From the NCBI RefSeq assembly GCF_003589595.1, contig NW_020653993.1, positions 6,308,427 to 6,372,426 of the forward strand: a stretch of 64,000 bases of DNA, in the 5' to 3' direction. The DNA is from Hyposmocoma kahamanoa (lineage: Eukaryota; Arthropoda; Insecta; Lepidoptera; Cosmopterigidae). Made by a program: the position numbers and the translations under genes. Positions 36,028 to 45,349 of this stretch are shown here, one piece after another; position 1 is the stretch's first letter; each line of letters starts with the position of its first letter. The notes beneath the pieces were generated by a model, which saw only the letters and a program-made list of their open reading frames with translations, was not told the DNA's origin and did no database searches.

Positions 36028-36360
36028 GATCATGAAACTCTAGGGGTTGCTCGTTGTAAATATACATTTGAATACATTTATCAATAATATTTATTTTAAA
36101 CATCTTAGATCAAGAATATCTATGAATAGGGCTAGCACTATAGGACGCGACTGGCGCGAGTGCGACATAGAAGCGCGTGATATTGTTATTCTCTATACGA
36201 AAATAGCTGTATTTCGTGCTTTATGTTGCTCTCGCGCAAGTCGTGCTAGCCCTACTGCAAGAGCTAAACGGGTCAATTCTACGAATTTTTGGCATCCTAG
36301 TACACAGAAGCTGTATGATAACGTTTGTCATAAAGTTTTTATTTTACTATAGTTTTAAAC
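36028..36360 (+). repeat. Repeat B copy 2, interrupted by a MITE
   Basis: Shares AAACTCTAGGGGTTGCT, AAACATCTTAGATC and AAGAGCTAAACGGG with copy 1 (3710-3950) in inverse orientation. The additional 36129-36252 segment is a later insertion. Confidence 0.7.
36129..36252. mobile_element. Nested MITE with GGGCTAGCAC termini and TA duplication
   Basis: GGGCTAGCAC at the left, GTGCTAGCCC at the right, with TA directly outside each end. Inner matching (CGCGACT / AGTCG, ACATA / TATGT) extends the palindrome. It is non-coding and consistent with a mariner-type MITE. Confidence 0.75.
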
Positions 36361-36557
36361 TTTGTAAAAAACACTTATTACACGTTAGTTATGGTAACAA
36401 AGATTGAAATGTTATTATTTTATTATATGCATCATAATTTTCCAGCCGTGGTAACCGTCATGGCGATGCTGATATTCTCATTTTAAAAATACTGTAATAA
36501 CCCTATATGCTTGCTTTACAAAAAAAGTTTTAATAATTATTTTTTCTTTGCCCACAG

Positions 36558-36751
36558 GAAAACACCTAGTATTCTCAAAGGACCCGGAATCAGTGAAAGA
36601 CGAGTTCGCGTTCGACAATCCTGGCTTCCGTCAGGAAGAAAGAACAGCGTGGCAGCATGACGCACCGACGTTGCCTCTCGGAGGAAAGACACATGCTCTG
36701 CATGCGGAGTTTACAAAACCGGAGCAGAGTAAAGACGACTCACACATACAC
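36558..36751 (+). CDS. PDZ scaffold gene, internal exon upstream of the PDZ domain
   Basis: The earliest exon of the PDZ gene that I can identify. A pyrimidine-rich tract ending TTTGCCCACAG gives the acceptor and CAC|GTTAGT the donor. It starts with the last two bases of a split codon and ends in phase 0, which fits the next exon. It encodes 64 whole residues including KHLVFSKDPESVKDEFAFDN, PGFRQEER and EFTKPEQSKDD; the segment is charged, has no known domain and is probably flexible. Because its first codon is split, an upstream coding exon with the start codon must exist. The transposon-free coding look and exact phase match to 44734 support it as a real exon; without transcripts, a skipped or alternative use cannot be excluded. 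Confidence 0.75.
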
Positions 36752-37267
36752 GTTAGTAATACTTTCTATTGTATGATTACCGGTTATGAAAATATGTCTA
36801 TACTTCTATCATAAGTTGCTAACGATTGCGTTATGCACTGAACAATTTTGAATGGTAATGGCCAGAACCTTTTGAGAGTCGACACTGTAAAGTCACGCTT
36901 GAGGTATTTGGTGTCAAAGAAAAATGAAGAGAGGGAAGGATTGTAGCGTCTCGTATGTAACGTTATTTCGAGTTTTATCCTTCAGAGAAACTCCGATCTC
37001 GTTCCATAGTGCAACACATTATAAATAGGTACAAACTAAATTACATAGGTTATAAAGTTTACTTTCAGACAATAGTGATGGCAAATAAAAAGGTCTGTAC
37101 CTAGGTCCGCGTAATAGCGAAATGTTTTACAGCGTGATGATATTTGATTACAATCCAATCTATTAGTTAATGGGGTCATACACTCGATAACCTTTAATTT
37201 AATTATTAAAAAAAATTACAACAAGGTAACATTACCTCGTACAGTAGTATTCAGTCATATTTCTCGT
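36752..37267 (+). other. Intron sequence
   Basis: Start of the roughly 8-kb intron between 36751 and 44734. No separate feature in this part. Confidence 0.5.
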
Positions 37268-37548
37268 TCGTCACACAATACGATACCTTCAATGAACACT
37301 AAGCCAACTTAATTTTTGGACCTGCTCTGTTTTTATTTTGTTTTTTGTTTCTTTTTTTTACAAAATTCGTTTTTTTTGTTCTTGTTTCTTTTTTTCACAA
37401 AATTCGGGGAGCACAATTGAGATTATATTTATATTAAGCAGCCATACTTACTAAGGCAAATAAATATGGCTGTTTACAAAAATAACAGAAGATGACCAAA
37501 AAATAAAGATGGCGTAGTGTTCATTGGAGGTATCGAATAGTTTTATTT
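37268..37548. mobile_element. TIR element with CGATACCTYCAATGAACACT ends
   Basis: The left end ACGATACCTTCAATGAACAC and the right end GTGTTCATTGGAGGTATCGA are inverted copies; matching extends about 55 bp inward (TTTTTGGACC / TGACCAAAAAA). A related end lies near 40288-40335. Non-coding and intronic. Confidence 0.7.
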
Positions 37549-37879
37549 TCGACATCATCCAGAGACGAACAGAATTTATAGAATGTAAATAACATGTTTT
37601 TGGAGAAATAATCCAACAGCTTGACTAAATGGTAAGCAGAATACATTTTAAGTAATGGAGATTATTGTTAATACAGCAAAACTGCAATTTAAACTCGAGG
37701 ATGATATTACCTGGAATTTTATTCTGGCGTTTTGAGCGCTAAAGTTTTTTAGCAGCTGTATCTTACTTGCTGTAATAAACTACACGGTAACAGTTGGTTT
37801 GAATTAAAAAGGTAAGATCAATTTCGAAAAATATTGTCATTAACCCAATTGCCAATGTTTAATACACATATTTATTTTT
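37549..37879. other. Intron sequence
   Basis: Nothing recognised. Confidence 0.4.
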
Positions 37880-38150
37880 TTATAATATCAAATGACGTGA
37901 CGAACAAGTCCTGTGCCTGACGGTAAGCTCGCCTGCCCATAACTGTTGCAGTGCCACTCAGCTCTTTAAATCGCAAAGATCTGAGGCGCACTGCCACTGC
38001 GCCAGTCACCCTGAGATGTAAGTTGACAAGTCCCATGTGCCTATAATTTCATCAGCACCATTACTTACTTACTGCTTGGTGGCGGAAATAGCTAAGGTGG
38101 CAGTACTTCCCTGGACGAACACTTTAACAACTCTTTCTCTACTGCCACTA
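37880..38150 (-). repeat. Repeat A copy 12
   Basis: T-rich start, GACGTGACGAACAAGTCC, GCAGTGCCACTCAGCTCTTT with AGATCTGAGGCGCACTGC, CTTGGTGGCGGAAATAGC, CTGGACGAACACTTTAAC. The small hairpin is deleted. Confidence 0.85.
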
Positions 38151-38236
38151 ATGTAGGGTAGACATTGATAACACAGTCTTCTTTTATCTCGGCGCAAACT
38201 ATGCATTGTATATTATGTGATTCTTCTTACAAATAT

Positions 38237-38470
38237 TTGACGACCTCTGTGATCGAGTGGTTTGCATATCGGTTCGCTATCTTTAAAGTCTCGGGTTCGA
38301 TCCCCGGCCGGGTCAATGGCAGGATTTACACAGTAATGTGCACCCTTATTGAGAATCCACAGGGTGGGTGTTGCGTGGAGTAAATACCCGGTTAAAAACC
38401 GGGAGGGTTGATTGGGTTTTAACCATTTAACTCACTGCACATCTCTGATAGCGCTACATAGCGCGTCTAG
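38237..38470 (+). repeat. SINE-4 (tRNA-derived)
   Basis: ACGACCTCTGTGATCGAGTG with an A-box-like start, B box GGTTCGATCCCCGGCCGG, then TCAATGGCAGGATTTACACA, GTGCACCCTTATTGAGAATC and CCACAGGGTGGGTGTTGCGT. The head resembles SINE-2 but the body differs. It resembles the lepidopteran SINE group sometimes called Metulj; that name is from memory. Confidence 0.7.
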
Positions 38471-38849
38471 CTAGGTATCGCATATAGGAGACGCAGCCGC
38501 TCTTGTTAATATCGTAACTGACTGGGAAAGTGGGAACCATGGCGAGGCATTCATATCATTCTTGAACCTTTTTTGAGCAATCACTGCATATTTCTAGATC
38601 AATTTACCACGGAATGCAGATCGGCTCGTGGTTATTGTCCTAACGCGTTTCAACCGGACTGAACTGGTTTTTACTGGATATAACTGGTATGCTAGGCTAG
38701 ATCTTGAATTATAAGCGACTTGATAGTTGCGGTTTGTTATCTCTTTCCCTCGTTGTAATGTAGAAATTAAAATAAGAACAGACTCACTGTATCGAGTTTG
38801 AAGGTTTTCGCGATTATTACATATTGGAAATGAAACTGTTTTTTAACCG
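38471..38849. other. Intron sequence with a short Penelope-tail remnant
   Basis: 38808-38846 (GGTTTTCGCGATTATTACAT, GGAAATGAAACTGTTTTTT) matches the outer tail of the Penelope-like element. Otherwise nothing recognised. Confidence 0.5.
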
Positions 38850-39048
38850 ACTTCAGAAATGGAAGAGGTTCCGCGATAACTCCGGTATTTGTGAACCGAT
38901 TTTCATGATTCTTTTTTTTGTTGGAAAGGGGGTACTTTCATAGTGGTCCCATTTAATTTTAAAGAAAATCATCCACCTCTAAGGGTGGCTGTTCACGAAT
39001 GAAGATTCATTTTTATAAATAGCGCCTAAATTTTACTTAAAGAGCAAT

Positions 39049-39437
39049 TTATATATTATCTAGTGTAAATATTTTTATATATACCAAGCCTCACGCACAT
39101 GTTACGCATGCATTTGTTTTGTTTATGCTCGAGTCCGTGCTTCACTCGTATCGGGTTTGCTGAAAACCAGCGCTCCAGGCTGAAATCTATCAGCCTGTAG
39201 CTAATAGCTGAGCAAATCCCGTTTGCGTGCGCCGCGACACGTATTTATTATTACATTTTTAATTATTTTTTTTTATTATTTTTATTTTTATTTTGTTTTA
39301 ATCATTATAATTATGTTTTAACTTTTGTTGTAGGTACTGTATTTTAGTTTAAAGTTTATAATAATGTATTAATTTTAAGATCATGTGTGTCTCGGTGCTT
39401 ACGCAATAAACTATTCTTATTCTTATTCTTATTCTTA
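39049..39437 (+). mobile_element. Retroposon 3' end with (CTTATT)n tail
   Basis: A GC-richer body (GAAAACCAGCGCTCCAGGCT, TGCGTGCGCCGCGACACG), an A/T-rich 3' part, ACGCAATAAACTATTC, then about four TTCTTA units. It lies inside repeat C. Part of its body (complement of GCGCTGGTTTTCAG) recurs near 43380-43430. Confidence 0.65.
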
Positions 39438-39587
39438 TTCAATTATTTTAAAGGTTGATTTTGCTATTTCTCCAATTCGAGGCGTTTTTCTCTCAATATA
39501 CTTTGAGTAGTGAGAACCGATTTTTTATTATATCCAGTGTCGAGTCCTGTATAGTGGCGAACTAGGGGATATTTCAATAAAAATTAG

Positions 39588-39818
39588 CAAATAAATAAAT
39601 AAATAATAAATAAATAACGCACACACTCAACATAGCCCCGCACTAGGGAAACCCTGTGTCGCGGGTGCCATGGACACACATATAGACAACCACAAATTAC
39701 ACCCAAACTCACGAGAGAAATAAATGTAGGCCATACAAACATTTCTCCCGGCCCGGGAATCGAACCTGGGACCTCTGCGTGGCAGTCCGGCATGGTAACC
39801 GTTCGGCCACGGAGGCAG
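39588..39818 (-). repeat. SINE-1 copy 3
   Basis: Complete: minus-strand head with A-box GGTTACCATGCCGG and B box GGTTCGATTCCCGGGCC, body, tail GCGTTATTTATTTATTATTT. Nested in repeat C. Confidence 0.9.
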
Positions 39819-39917
39819 TTAATAAATACAGTTAATAATAAAAAAAAAAAAATAAACGTAATTCCACGTACTTTTGAGGTCGGTTTTTAGTTTTTAGTAC
39901 AGAGTTGTACTGAGACT

Positions 39918-40245
39918 ATTATTTGGATCAAAATCGCGTATATTTTGGTTTTACAAACAAACCAACATTTCGGGCCCTTTACAAATCCCATGGTCAAGGT
40001 TGACTGAGGTGGTAAACTCATCAACCAGTTATATCCAATATTAATGCAAGCCACCCTATTTTTCACTATAGTTATAAAAGTTATTCATTAGTATTCCCAT
40101 TTACGTTACATATGTACGTGTTACAAATTATTTTATTTTATTTTAACAATGTGAATTTTTATTAAAAAAAATTAAATTATAATTAAATTCAATAAAAAGT
40201 AGAAAATAGTTTTATTTCCCATGAAATATGCTAGATTCATAAAAT
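39918..40245 (-). repeat. Penelope-like element, 3' tail only
   Basis: Carries AAATCGCGTATATTTTGG, CATTTCGGGCCCTTTACAAA, CATGGTCAAGGTTGACTGAG, GCAAGCCACCCTATTTTTCA and the adjoining AT-rich part up to AATAAAAAGTAG. No coding part. Confidence 0.8.
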
Positions 40246-40520
40246 TACTTTCAATGTTTTCGCTCTATTTGATACGTTAACAATCATTTCGATACCGCCA
40301 ATTACGCCAATAAAATTTTTTGGTCATCTCTGTTTTTATGTTGTTTTTTCTTTATTTATTTTGACAAAATTCGTTTTTTTGGTTCAAATTCATTTATTCC
40401 AAAATTTACAAAATGCATTTATGAACAATAATAAAATGTATAACCTAAAGATCAGCACAAGGCTTCGTCAATAGGTAATCTAATACAAAAAAAGTGAGAT
40501 TCACGTTAAATATACTTCAT
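40246..40520. other. Intron sequence
   Basis: 40288-40335 resembles one terminus of the TIR element at 37268-37548 (TTTTTTGGTCATCTCTGTTT). No gene. Confidence 0.45.
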
Positions 40521-40871
40521 TTAAAAAGAAATCCCGCCCTGTATCGTGCCCGGGGCAAAAGTTCCCATTATACTGGCAGCATTGCCTCGCTGGACAGCAA
40601 TGGACACCTGCTGAACCAACCACGACCCAGAGCGGTGATCGCAGCCCCTGTCTCTGAGTCGGCGACCCAACTCTTTAAATAGGTCCCGAGCTTCCGAACC
40701 CCAAGGCCCCGCCGTCTCGACCGCGACCGGTACAAAGTCGTACACAGGCTCCAAGGCAGAATATTTCGAGTGTTTTAGTTTCGCGGCACTTTCCGCCGCG
40801 GAACCCGCCATCTGCGAAGTTTGTTTTATGTGGGACGCAGCAAAAGTAGAAGAAGAAGACGAGCGCCACAT
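40521..40871 (-). pseudogene. Retroelement C-terminal ORF fragment, copy 1
   Basis: Contains AAESAAKLKHSKYSALEPVY, DFVPVAVETAGPWGSEAR and VSIAVQRGNAASIMGTF. This 'F.P.A.ET.G.WG ... IQRGNAASV.GT' module follows the reverse transcriptase in many invertebrate non-LTR elements. There is no RT upstream, so it is a fragment. A diverged copy on the opposite strand lies at 41211-41474. Confidence 0.65.
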
Positions 40872-41034
40872 GAGCCGATAGATGCGACAAATGTGCCCGT
40901 GCAGCTAAAAGTGCCAGTCTTTTTGTTCAGGAGATGGCAAAACTTTCTATTTATTTTAAATTTCTTATCAACAGTGTTAATTTGGATAAAAAGTCCTAAA
41001 TAAGTAAGTAAATAAAGTAATGACTTTAAGAATA

Positions 41035-41170
41035 GGTAAAAGCTAGTGCGTAAATATGATGAGAAATCAGCTTGCAACATTTGTGTGTACAATCCATTTT
41101 TTGCATATCAGGAACTTCGTGCTTTAAGATACGAGTTTGACAAAGTAAGGCGACAATATGTCTTTTATTA
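41035..41170 (-). repeat. Repeat D copy 2
   Basis: The minus strand matches 17212-17345 (TATTGTCGCCTTACTTTGTC, AAACTCGTAT, GCAAAAAATGGATTGTACAC). Confidence 0.65.
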
Positions 41171-41210
41171 ATTTGTATAATATGTAATATATCTAATTGA
41201 AACACGCCAA

Positions 41211-41474
41211 GTGCAGGTCTTGGAACCGATGTACGATTTTGTGCCAATTGCAGTGGAGACTGCAGGGATTTGGGGTACGGAGTCCAAGGAATTCATCAGG
41301 GAATTGGGTCGTCGGTTTAGAGATAGAGGGTGTGATCCACGCTTTGGATCTTACTTAGTGCAACAAATTTCTTTGGCCATTCAGCGTGGTAATGCTGCCA
41401 GTGTTATGGTAATGTTTAAACCAGCTAAGATTCAGAGCGGTCCTTTCTCATATGTTTCTCACTGTTATAGTTAG
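41211..41474 (+). pseudogene. Retroelement C-terminal ORF fragment, copy 2
   Basis: QVLEPMYDFVPIAVETAGIW, ELGRRFRDRGCDPRFGSYLV and QQISLAIQRGNAASVMVMFK align along their length with the fragment at 40521-40871 on the opposite strand. The two differ at many residues, so they are separate old insertions or an old inverted duplication. Confidence 0.65.
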
Positions 41475-41807
41475 ATGCAAATAACTAAGACCTACGAAAT
41501 GCATTATTAATTTTCATGTGACTAAAGCCTGTTGCTGATTTATATTTGTGTCTACCTGAAAAAGCCTACATTACGGATTGACTGTAATTAGCTTAGTTTT
41601 TGTGTGAATAACTTTATAGCTTAAAAAAATTGTAAAAATCATTAAATAAACATAAATTGATAATACAAAATGTATATAGAAACATAAAGAGATTAAACAT
41701 AAATGAAATGTTGCCCTAAATTGGCATCATAGACACCGTTTCGAGTCCGAGATCTTTGTATTAATAATTATTACAAACTATTAGAGTAATTTCACAAAAA
41801 TAATAAT
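41475..41807. other. Intron sequence with repeat E end
   Basis: 41750-41800 (ATCTTTGTATTAATAATTAT, AGTAATTTCACAAAA) is one terminus of repeat E. Otherwise nothing. Confidence 0.5.
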
Positions 41808-42018
41808 AATAATAACGCACACACTCGACATAGCCCCGCACTAGGGAAACCCTGTGTCGCGGGTGCCATGGACACACGAATAGACAATTACAAATTACAC
41901 CCAAACTCACGAGACAAATAAATGTAGGCCATACAAATATTTCTCCCGGCCCGGGAATCGAACCTGGGACCTCTGCATGGCAGTCAGGCATGGTAACCGT
42001 TCGGCCACGGAGGCAGTT
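41808..42018 (-). repeat. SINE-1 copy 4
   Basis: Minus-strand head with GGTTACCATGCC and GGTTCGATTCCCGGGCC, complete body and tail. Very similar to copy 3. Confidence 0.9.
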
Positions 42019-42044
42019 GAAAAATGAATGAATATCTTTTTTTA

Positions 42045-42296
42045 TATATATATTACCAAGTGACGGGACGAACAAGTCGTGCGCGTAATAGTAAGCCACA
42101 CGCCTGCCCATAACAGTTGCAGTGTTACTCAGAGCTTTAAATCATAAAGATCTGGGGGCACCGCCACTGCGGCCGTCACCCTGAAACATAAGTTGACAAA
42201 GTCTCATGTGCCTGTAATTTCCCCAGCACCCTTACCTTTCACAACCGGAACACAGTAATGTGACCATTACTGCTTGGCGGTAGAAATAGGTAAGGT
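42045..42296 (-). repeat. Repeat A copy 13
   Basis: GTGACGGGACGAACAAGTCG through CAGTAATGTGACCATTACTG and GCTTGGCGGTAGAAATAGGT; 5' end truncated. The small hairpin is intact. Confidence 0.85.
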
Positions 42297-42526
42297 AATT
42301 GTGGTAGTAAAACATCATAGATATATTCATTACCATCAATACAAATGAAATATTTAAAGTTTATGTTTGGTTATATTTGTTTCAGTTGTTAATCGGGCAC
42401 TGAACTAAAACGTCACTATGGGATAATTATGGCAACATTATTTTTCAAATTGACATTAGTAGCTGTGAGTTTGTTATCTTTTATATTTTTCGAGTCAAGT
42501 TCGACTACAAGTTCACGAGCATAAGA
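42297..42526. other. Intron sequence
   Basis: Nothing recognised. Confidence 0.4.
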
Positions 42527-42786
42527 GTGCTTCTCCACCGACGAGGTGAGACGGTAATTGGTATCTTCCCGGCCAATTTCCTTCAAAAATTTCCATTAAT
42601 AACTATGATAACTCGCGATGGCTATTAATATCCGTACGGTGCAATATGACATCAACAAATATTTCAATTCTCGTCTCGCACATCCTCGTCAATTCAGACC
42701 ATTTCCACCGAAGGTGTGCTAGGACAGAATTGAAATTTTGCCATACAAATTTCAATCCTCGTCTCGCCTCGCCGGTGGAAAAGCAC
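42527..42786. mobile_element. MITE with GTGCTTYTCCACCG termini
   Basis: GTGCTTCTCCACCGACGAGG at the left; the right end CCTCGCCGGTGGAAAAGCAC is its inverse with a few mismatches. 260 bp, non-coding. An inner AATTTCAATTCTCGTCTCGC-like motif is also repeated. Confidence 0.7.
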
Positions 42787-43445
42787 CTTAAAAGGAGTGA
42801 ATAAATTGTGCGTTTCAATGATACATTTTTTGCGATGTAACGTACGACAGCACATAATATTAAAAGCAATGAATGACTAATAGTTTATTGAGAACAATTT
42901 TTTTACACCAAGTTTTTTTTCGTCTGGTGGTCACAGATTGACGTCGATAAGAATAGGTTCACACGGATGCGTTTAAAGGTACGCCTACATTTAGTTCTTC
43001 AAGGTCTTTTGTAATACCTATTTTAAGATACTTTGTACTAAAAGACTAAAAAAAAAACAAGGTTGAACCTTACGTGTAACAGGCCGCTTTGTTAAACTTG
43101 TCATTTGATAATTTTTTGGTATGATGGTTATTGAAATAGTATGGTAGATTTGTAGGTAAAACTATTTTATACAACAAAAACAATATTTTTTCTATGGTTA
43201 GCGTTTCAAAATCTATTGAAAATAGATTGTGAAATAAAAGTAAGAAAGTAAAGAAACATTGACTCGGCTATTCACAAATAATATTAATATAATATACGAA
43301 CTAAAACAAAATCTGTTTTAAAAACAAAAAGATGATAATTAATAGATTAAAAACTAAAGTACACAATAATAGCCGAAAAGGTTAGCCAGCTCAGCTTTAA
43401 GCTGGGCAGAGCCTCAGCGCTGGTTTTCAGTTGGAACCTAAGAGG
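42787..43445. other. Intron sequence
   Basis: AT-rich. 43380-43430 resembles the body of the retroposon at 39049-39437 in reverse orientation. Confidence 0.4.
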
Positions 43446-43529
43446 AGGTAGGTGGTTTCAAATACATGTGGTTTCACATACAATGTTAAAAAAAACATTT
43501 GTATGTTAAGTATTTGAAACCACCTACCT
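43446..43529. repeat. Nested hairpin with 20-bp perfect arms
   Basis: AGGTAGGTGGTTTCAAATAC (43446-43465) is the exact inverse of 43510-43529. Inside it, ACATACAATGTT pairs with AACATTTGTATGT. Possibly a very short MITE. Confidence 0.85.
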
Positions 43530-44190
43530 TCTACCTAGGTTTCAAATACTTAAAATACAAATACTAATTCAAAACGAGAATATAATTAGAATTATAAATT
43601 ATTGTATAAATGTGCATTGTTCTCTTAATAGGTTATAATATCAATACGTTACAATATAAAAACTAAGAAATTTTCATAACAATAATGTCTGAGAAATGAT
43701 TGAAATAAACAATGACTGATTAATAATAATTGTAATAAATTGTAAATATAAATTAAAGTATAATTTTAAATTACATGGAAGCTGTCGCCGTTTATCCATG
43801 GTATTAAAGTTATTTCTTTAATTTTTCTACGGAAGCCCGATACAGTTGATCGCAAACTTTCTTTATTCGCTAGCGTAGACCTGAAGAAGTCTCTTCTAGA
43901 GGTAAGCTCACTTTTCTTCTCTTAACGCGCCTTAATTGCACCCCCTGTGACCCTGTTGACTTGTTGTGTATGACAACGAGTGAATATAGGACGTTTCGGC
44001 ACATTTAGGATCCGCCATATTGAATTTTTGGTGGCGATCATGTCATGTGCTCGATGTTATAAGCTAATTGTTGTCGCATTTCCAGAGTCAACAAGGCTCT
44101 TAAAGGCCTGTGTTGCAAATGTCACCACACATTGCAAAGGGCACCACCTTAATAATAATAATAACAATTTATTGTCTCGTTCACGGATGT
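43530..44190. other. Intron sequence
   Basis: No exon recognised; a 76-codon frame at 43980-44210 has no known similarity and runs into the palindrome. Confidence 0.4.
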
Positions 44191-44296
44191 GGTATGTGGT
44201 TTCGTTATAATATTATAACGAGATTATGTGGTCTCGTTATAATATTATAACGTTATAATATTATAACGTTATAATATTATAACGAGACCACATACC
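44191..44296. repeat. Palindromic array of GTTATAATATTATAAC units
   Basis: 44225-44294 is a perfect 70-bp palindrome: TATGTGGTCTC, three units of the self-complementary 16-mer GTTATAATATTATAAC, then GAGACCACATA. A fourth unit with degenerate flanks (GTATGTGGTTTC) lies at 44204-44219. Confidence 0.95.
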
Positions 44297-44474
44297 AAAA
44301 TATTTTTCTTAAAATGAAATTTAGAGAAATATGAATTTGAAACGAAAGGCAGAGACTCAGCTCATGCTGGCACAGTGATGTGTACTGTTTTTCAGCCTCT
44401 TCCTATGTTTTTGAGTGGGAATTGTGTCAACGAGGGTTGATGAATACTCTCATACAATCTAAAAACATGTATTA

Positions 44475-44636
44475 ACTGCCTCTCTGGTCGAACGGTTACC
44501 ATCCTGGACTGCCACGCAGAGGTCCCGACATTTATTTCTCTCGTGAGTTTGGGTGTAATTTCTAGTACGTGTGTGTTCATGGTACCCGCGACACAGGGTT
44601 CCCCTAGTGCGGGGCTACGAGTGTGTGCGTTATTAT
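44475..44636 (+). repeat. SINE-1 copy 5, B-box deleted
   Basis: Head CTGCCTCTCTGGTCGAACGG, then CACGCAGAGGTCCC joined directly to ATTTATTTCTCTCGTGAG: the B-box and adjacent segment present in other copies is missing. Tail GAGTGTGTGCGTTATTA. Confidence 0.85.
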
Positions 44637-44733
44637 AATGTGTGTGTGTACATTCACGCGGCACCTTAACGTGGCATTGCATTCTTTCGAAATTTTATGT
44701 TTTACTTTATATGTGTATTGTTTTGCTCCTCAG

Positions 44734-44875
44734 CGCGCTCGAGTAAGACGCGTGAAGCTATGGGCTCGTGACTTCACGGGTCTGGGCCTGCGGTGCGGTG
44801 GCGGAGCGCGAGAGGGAGTGCATGTCCACTCCGTGCTGAGGAGTGGCCCGGCAGCCGCTGCTAAATTACAGCCAG
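44734..44875 (+). CDS. PDZ scaffold gene, exon with N-terminal half of the PDZ domain
   Basis: The acceptor TTTTGCTCCTCAG and donor CAG|GTAAAT bound an exon in phase 0 that ends one base into a glycine codon. It encodes VRRVKLWARDFTGLGLRCGG, EGVHVHSVLRSGPAAAA and KLQP. This is the first half of a PDZ domain: strand A, the carboxylate-binding loop GLGL, strands B and C, and the GPAA helix. The split glycine completes PGDKI in the next exon. High GC (about that of a coding CpG-rich exon) stands out from the AT-rich surroundings. PDZ domains bind C-terminal or internal peptide ligands and place proteins at membranes and junctions. Confidence 0.9.
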
Positions 44876-44989
44876 GTAAATACAACACCATCACTAGTTG
44901 ACGGATAAAACTGTCTTATCTTCAGGCCACACAGAGGCGCCCGCGGAAGCGTTCCGGGCGCAGGAATTTTTGTAATGTACGGATTCATA
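44876..44989 (+). other. Intron sequence
   Basis: Short leading part of the 1.6-kb intron between the two PDZ exons. Confidence 0.6.
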
Positions 44990-45150
44990 TGAACCCTACC
45001 GACCGACGCTTTCGAATCAGTCTCTTCGAGCAAACCGTGCTTGACGCTTTGCCAACTAAGCCACGGAACGAACATTACGAATTTTTCATTATGAATTTGG
45101 TCCTGTTACAGATATGTGTTTTTGGTTTTTAACGACTTTTTTACCGTAGC
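44990..45150 (-). repeat. SINE-3 copy 2
   Basis: Minus strand: CCGTGGCTTAGTTGGCAAAG, CGGTTTGCTCGAAGAGACTG, then GTAGGGTTCATATGAATCCG. Downstream AATTTTTCAT and GGTTTTTAACGACTTTTTTA are shared with copy 1. Confidence 0.65.
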
Positions 45151-45186
45151 GCTAGATCCGGAGCCGGATCGAAGACTTTTCTTAGG

Positions 45187-45349
45187 GTCGTATTCTAGAA
45201 CTCTACTCTATGCTCGAGTCAGGATTACACTGGAAACACAAGCACTGGAAATACGACTCTAATGGCAAGGACTTTGGTATGATTTCTAGTGCTTTGAATT
45301 ATACTCAAATCCTGACTTGAGCATTGAGTAGAGTTCTAGAATACGATCC
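45187..45349. mobile_element. Palindromic MITE 'P', copy 2
   Basis: GGGTCGTATTCTAGAACTCT at the left, AGAGTTCTAGAATACGATCC at the right, and TTA beside both ends (TTAGGGTCG ... CGATCCTTA). Confidence 0.85.

Larger units (their letters stand above)
38850..39905 (-). repeat. Repeat C copy 3, split by two later insertions
   Basis: Three blocks in order, 38850-39048, 39438-39587 and about 39850-39895, reconstruct the complement of the 57374-57800 element: AACCGACTTCAGAAATGG, GTGGTCCCATTTAATTTTAA, AGCGCCTAAATTTTACTTAA, ATTTCTCCAATTCGAGGCG, TTTTGAGGTCGG. A retroposon (39049-39437) and a SINE-1 (39588-39818) separate them, so repeat C is the oldest layer. Confidence 0.8.

Noticed and set aside
44191..44296. 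CRISPR-like array of 16-bp units
   Set aside because: Units adjoin with no spacers and are self-complementary; a palindromic microsatellite in a eukaryotic intron.
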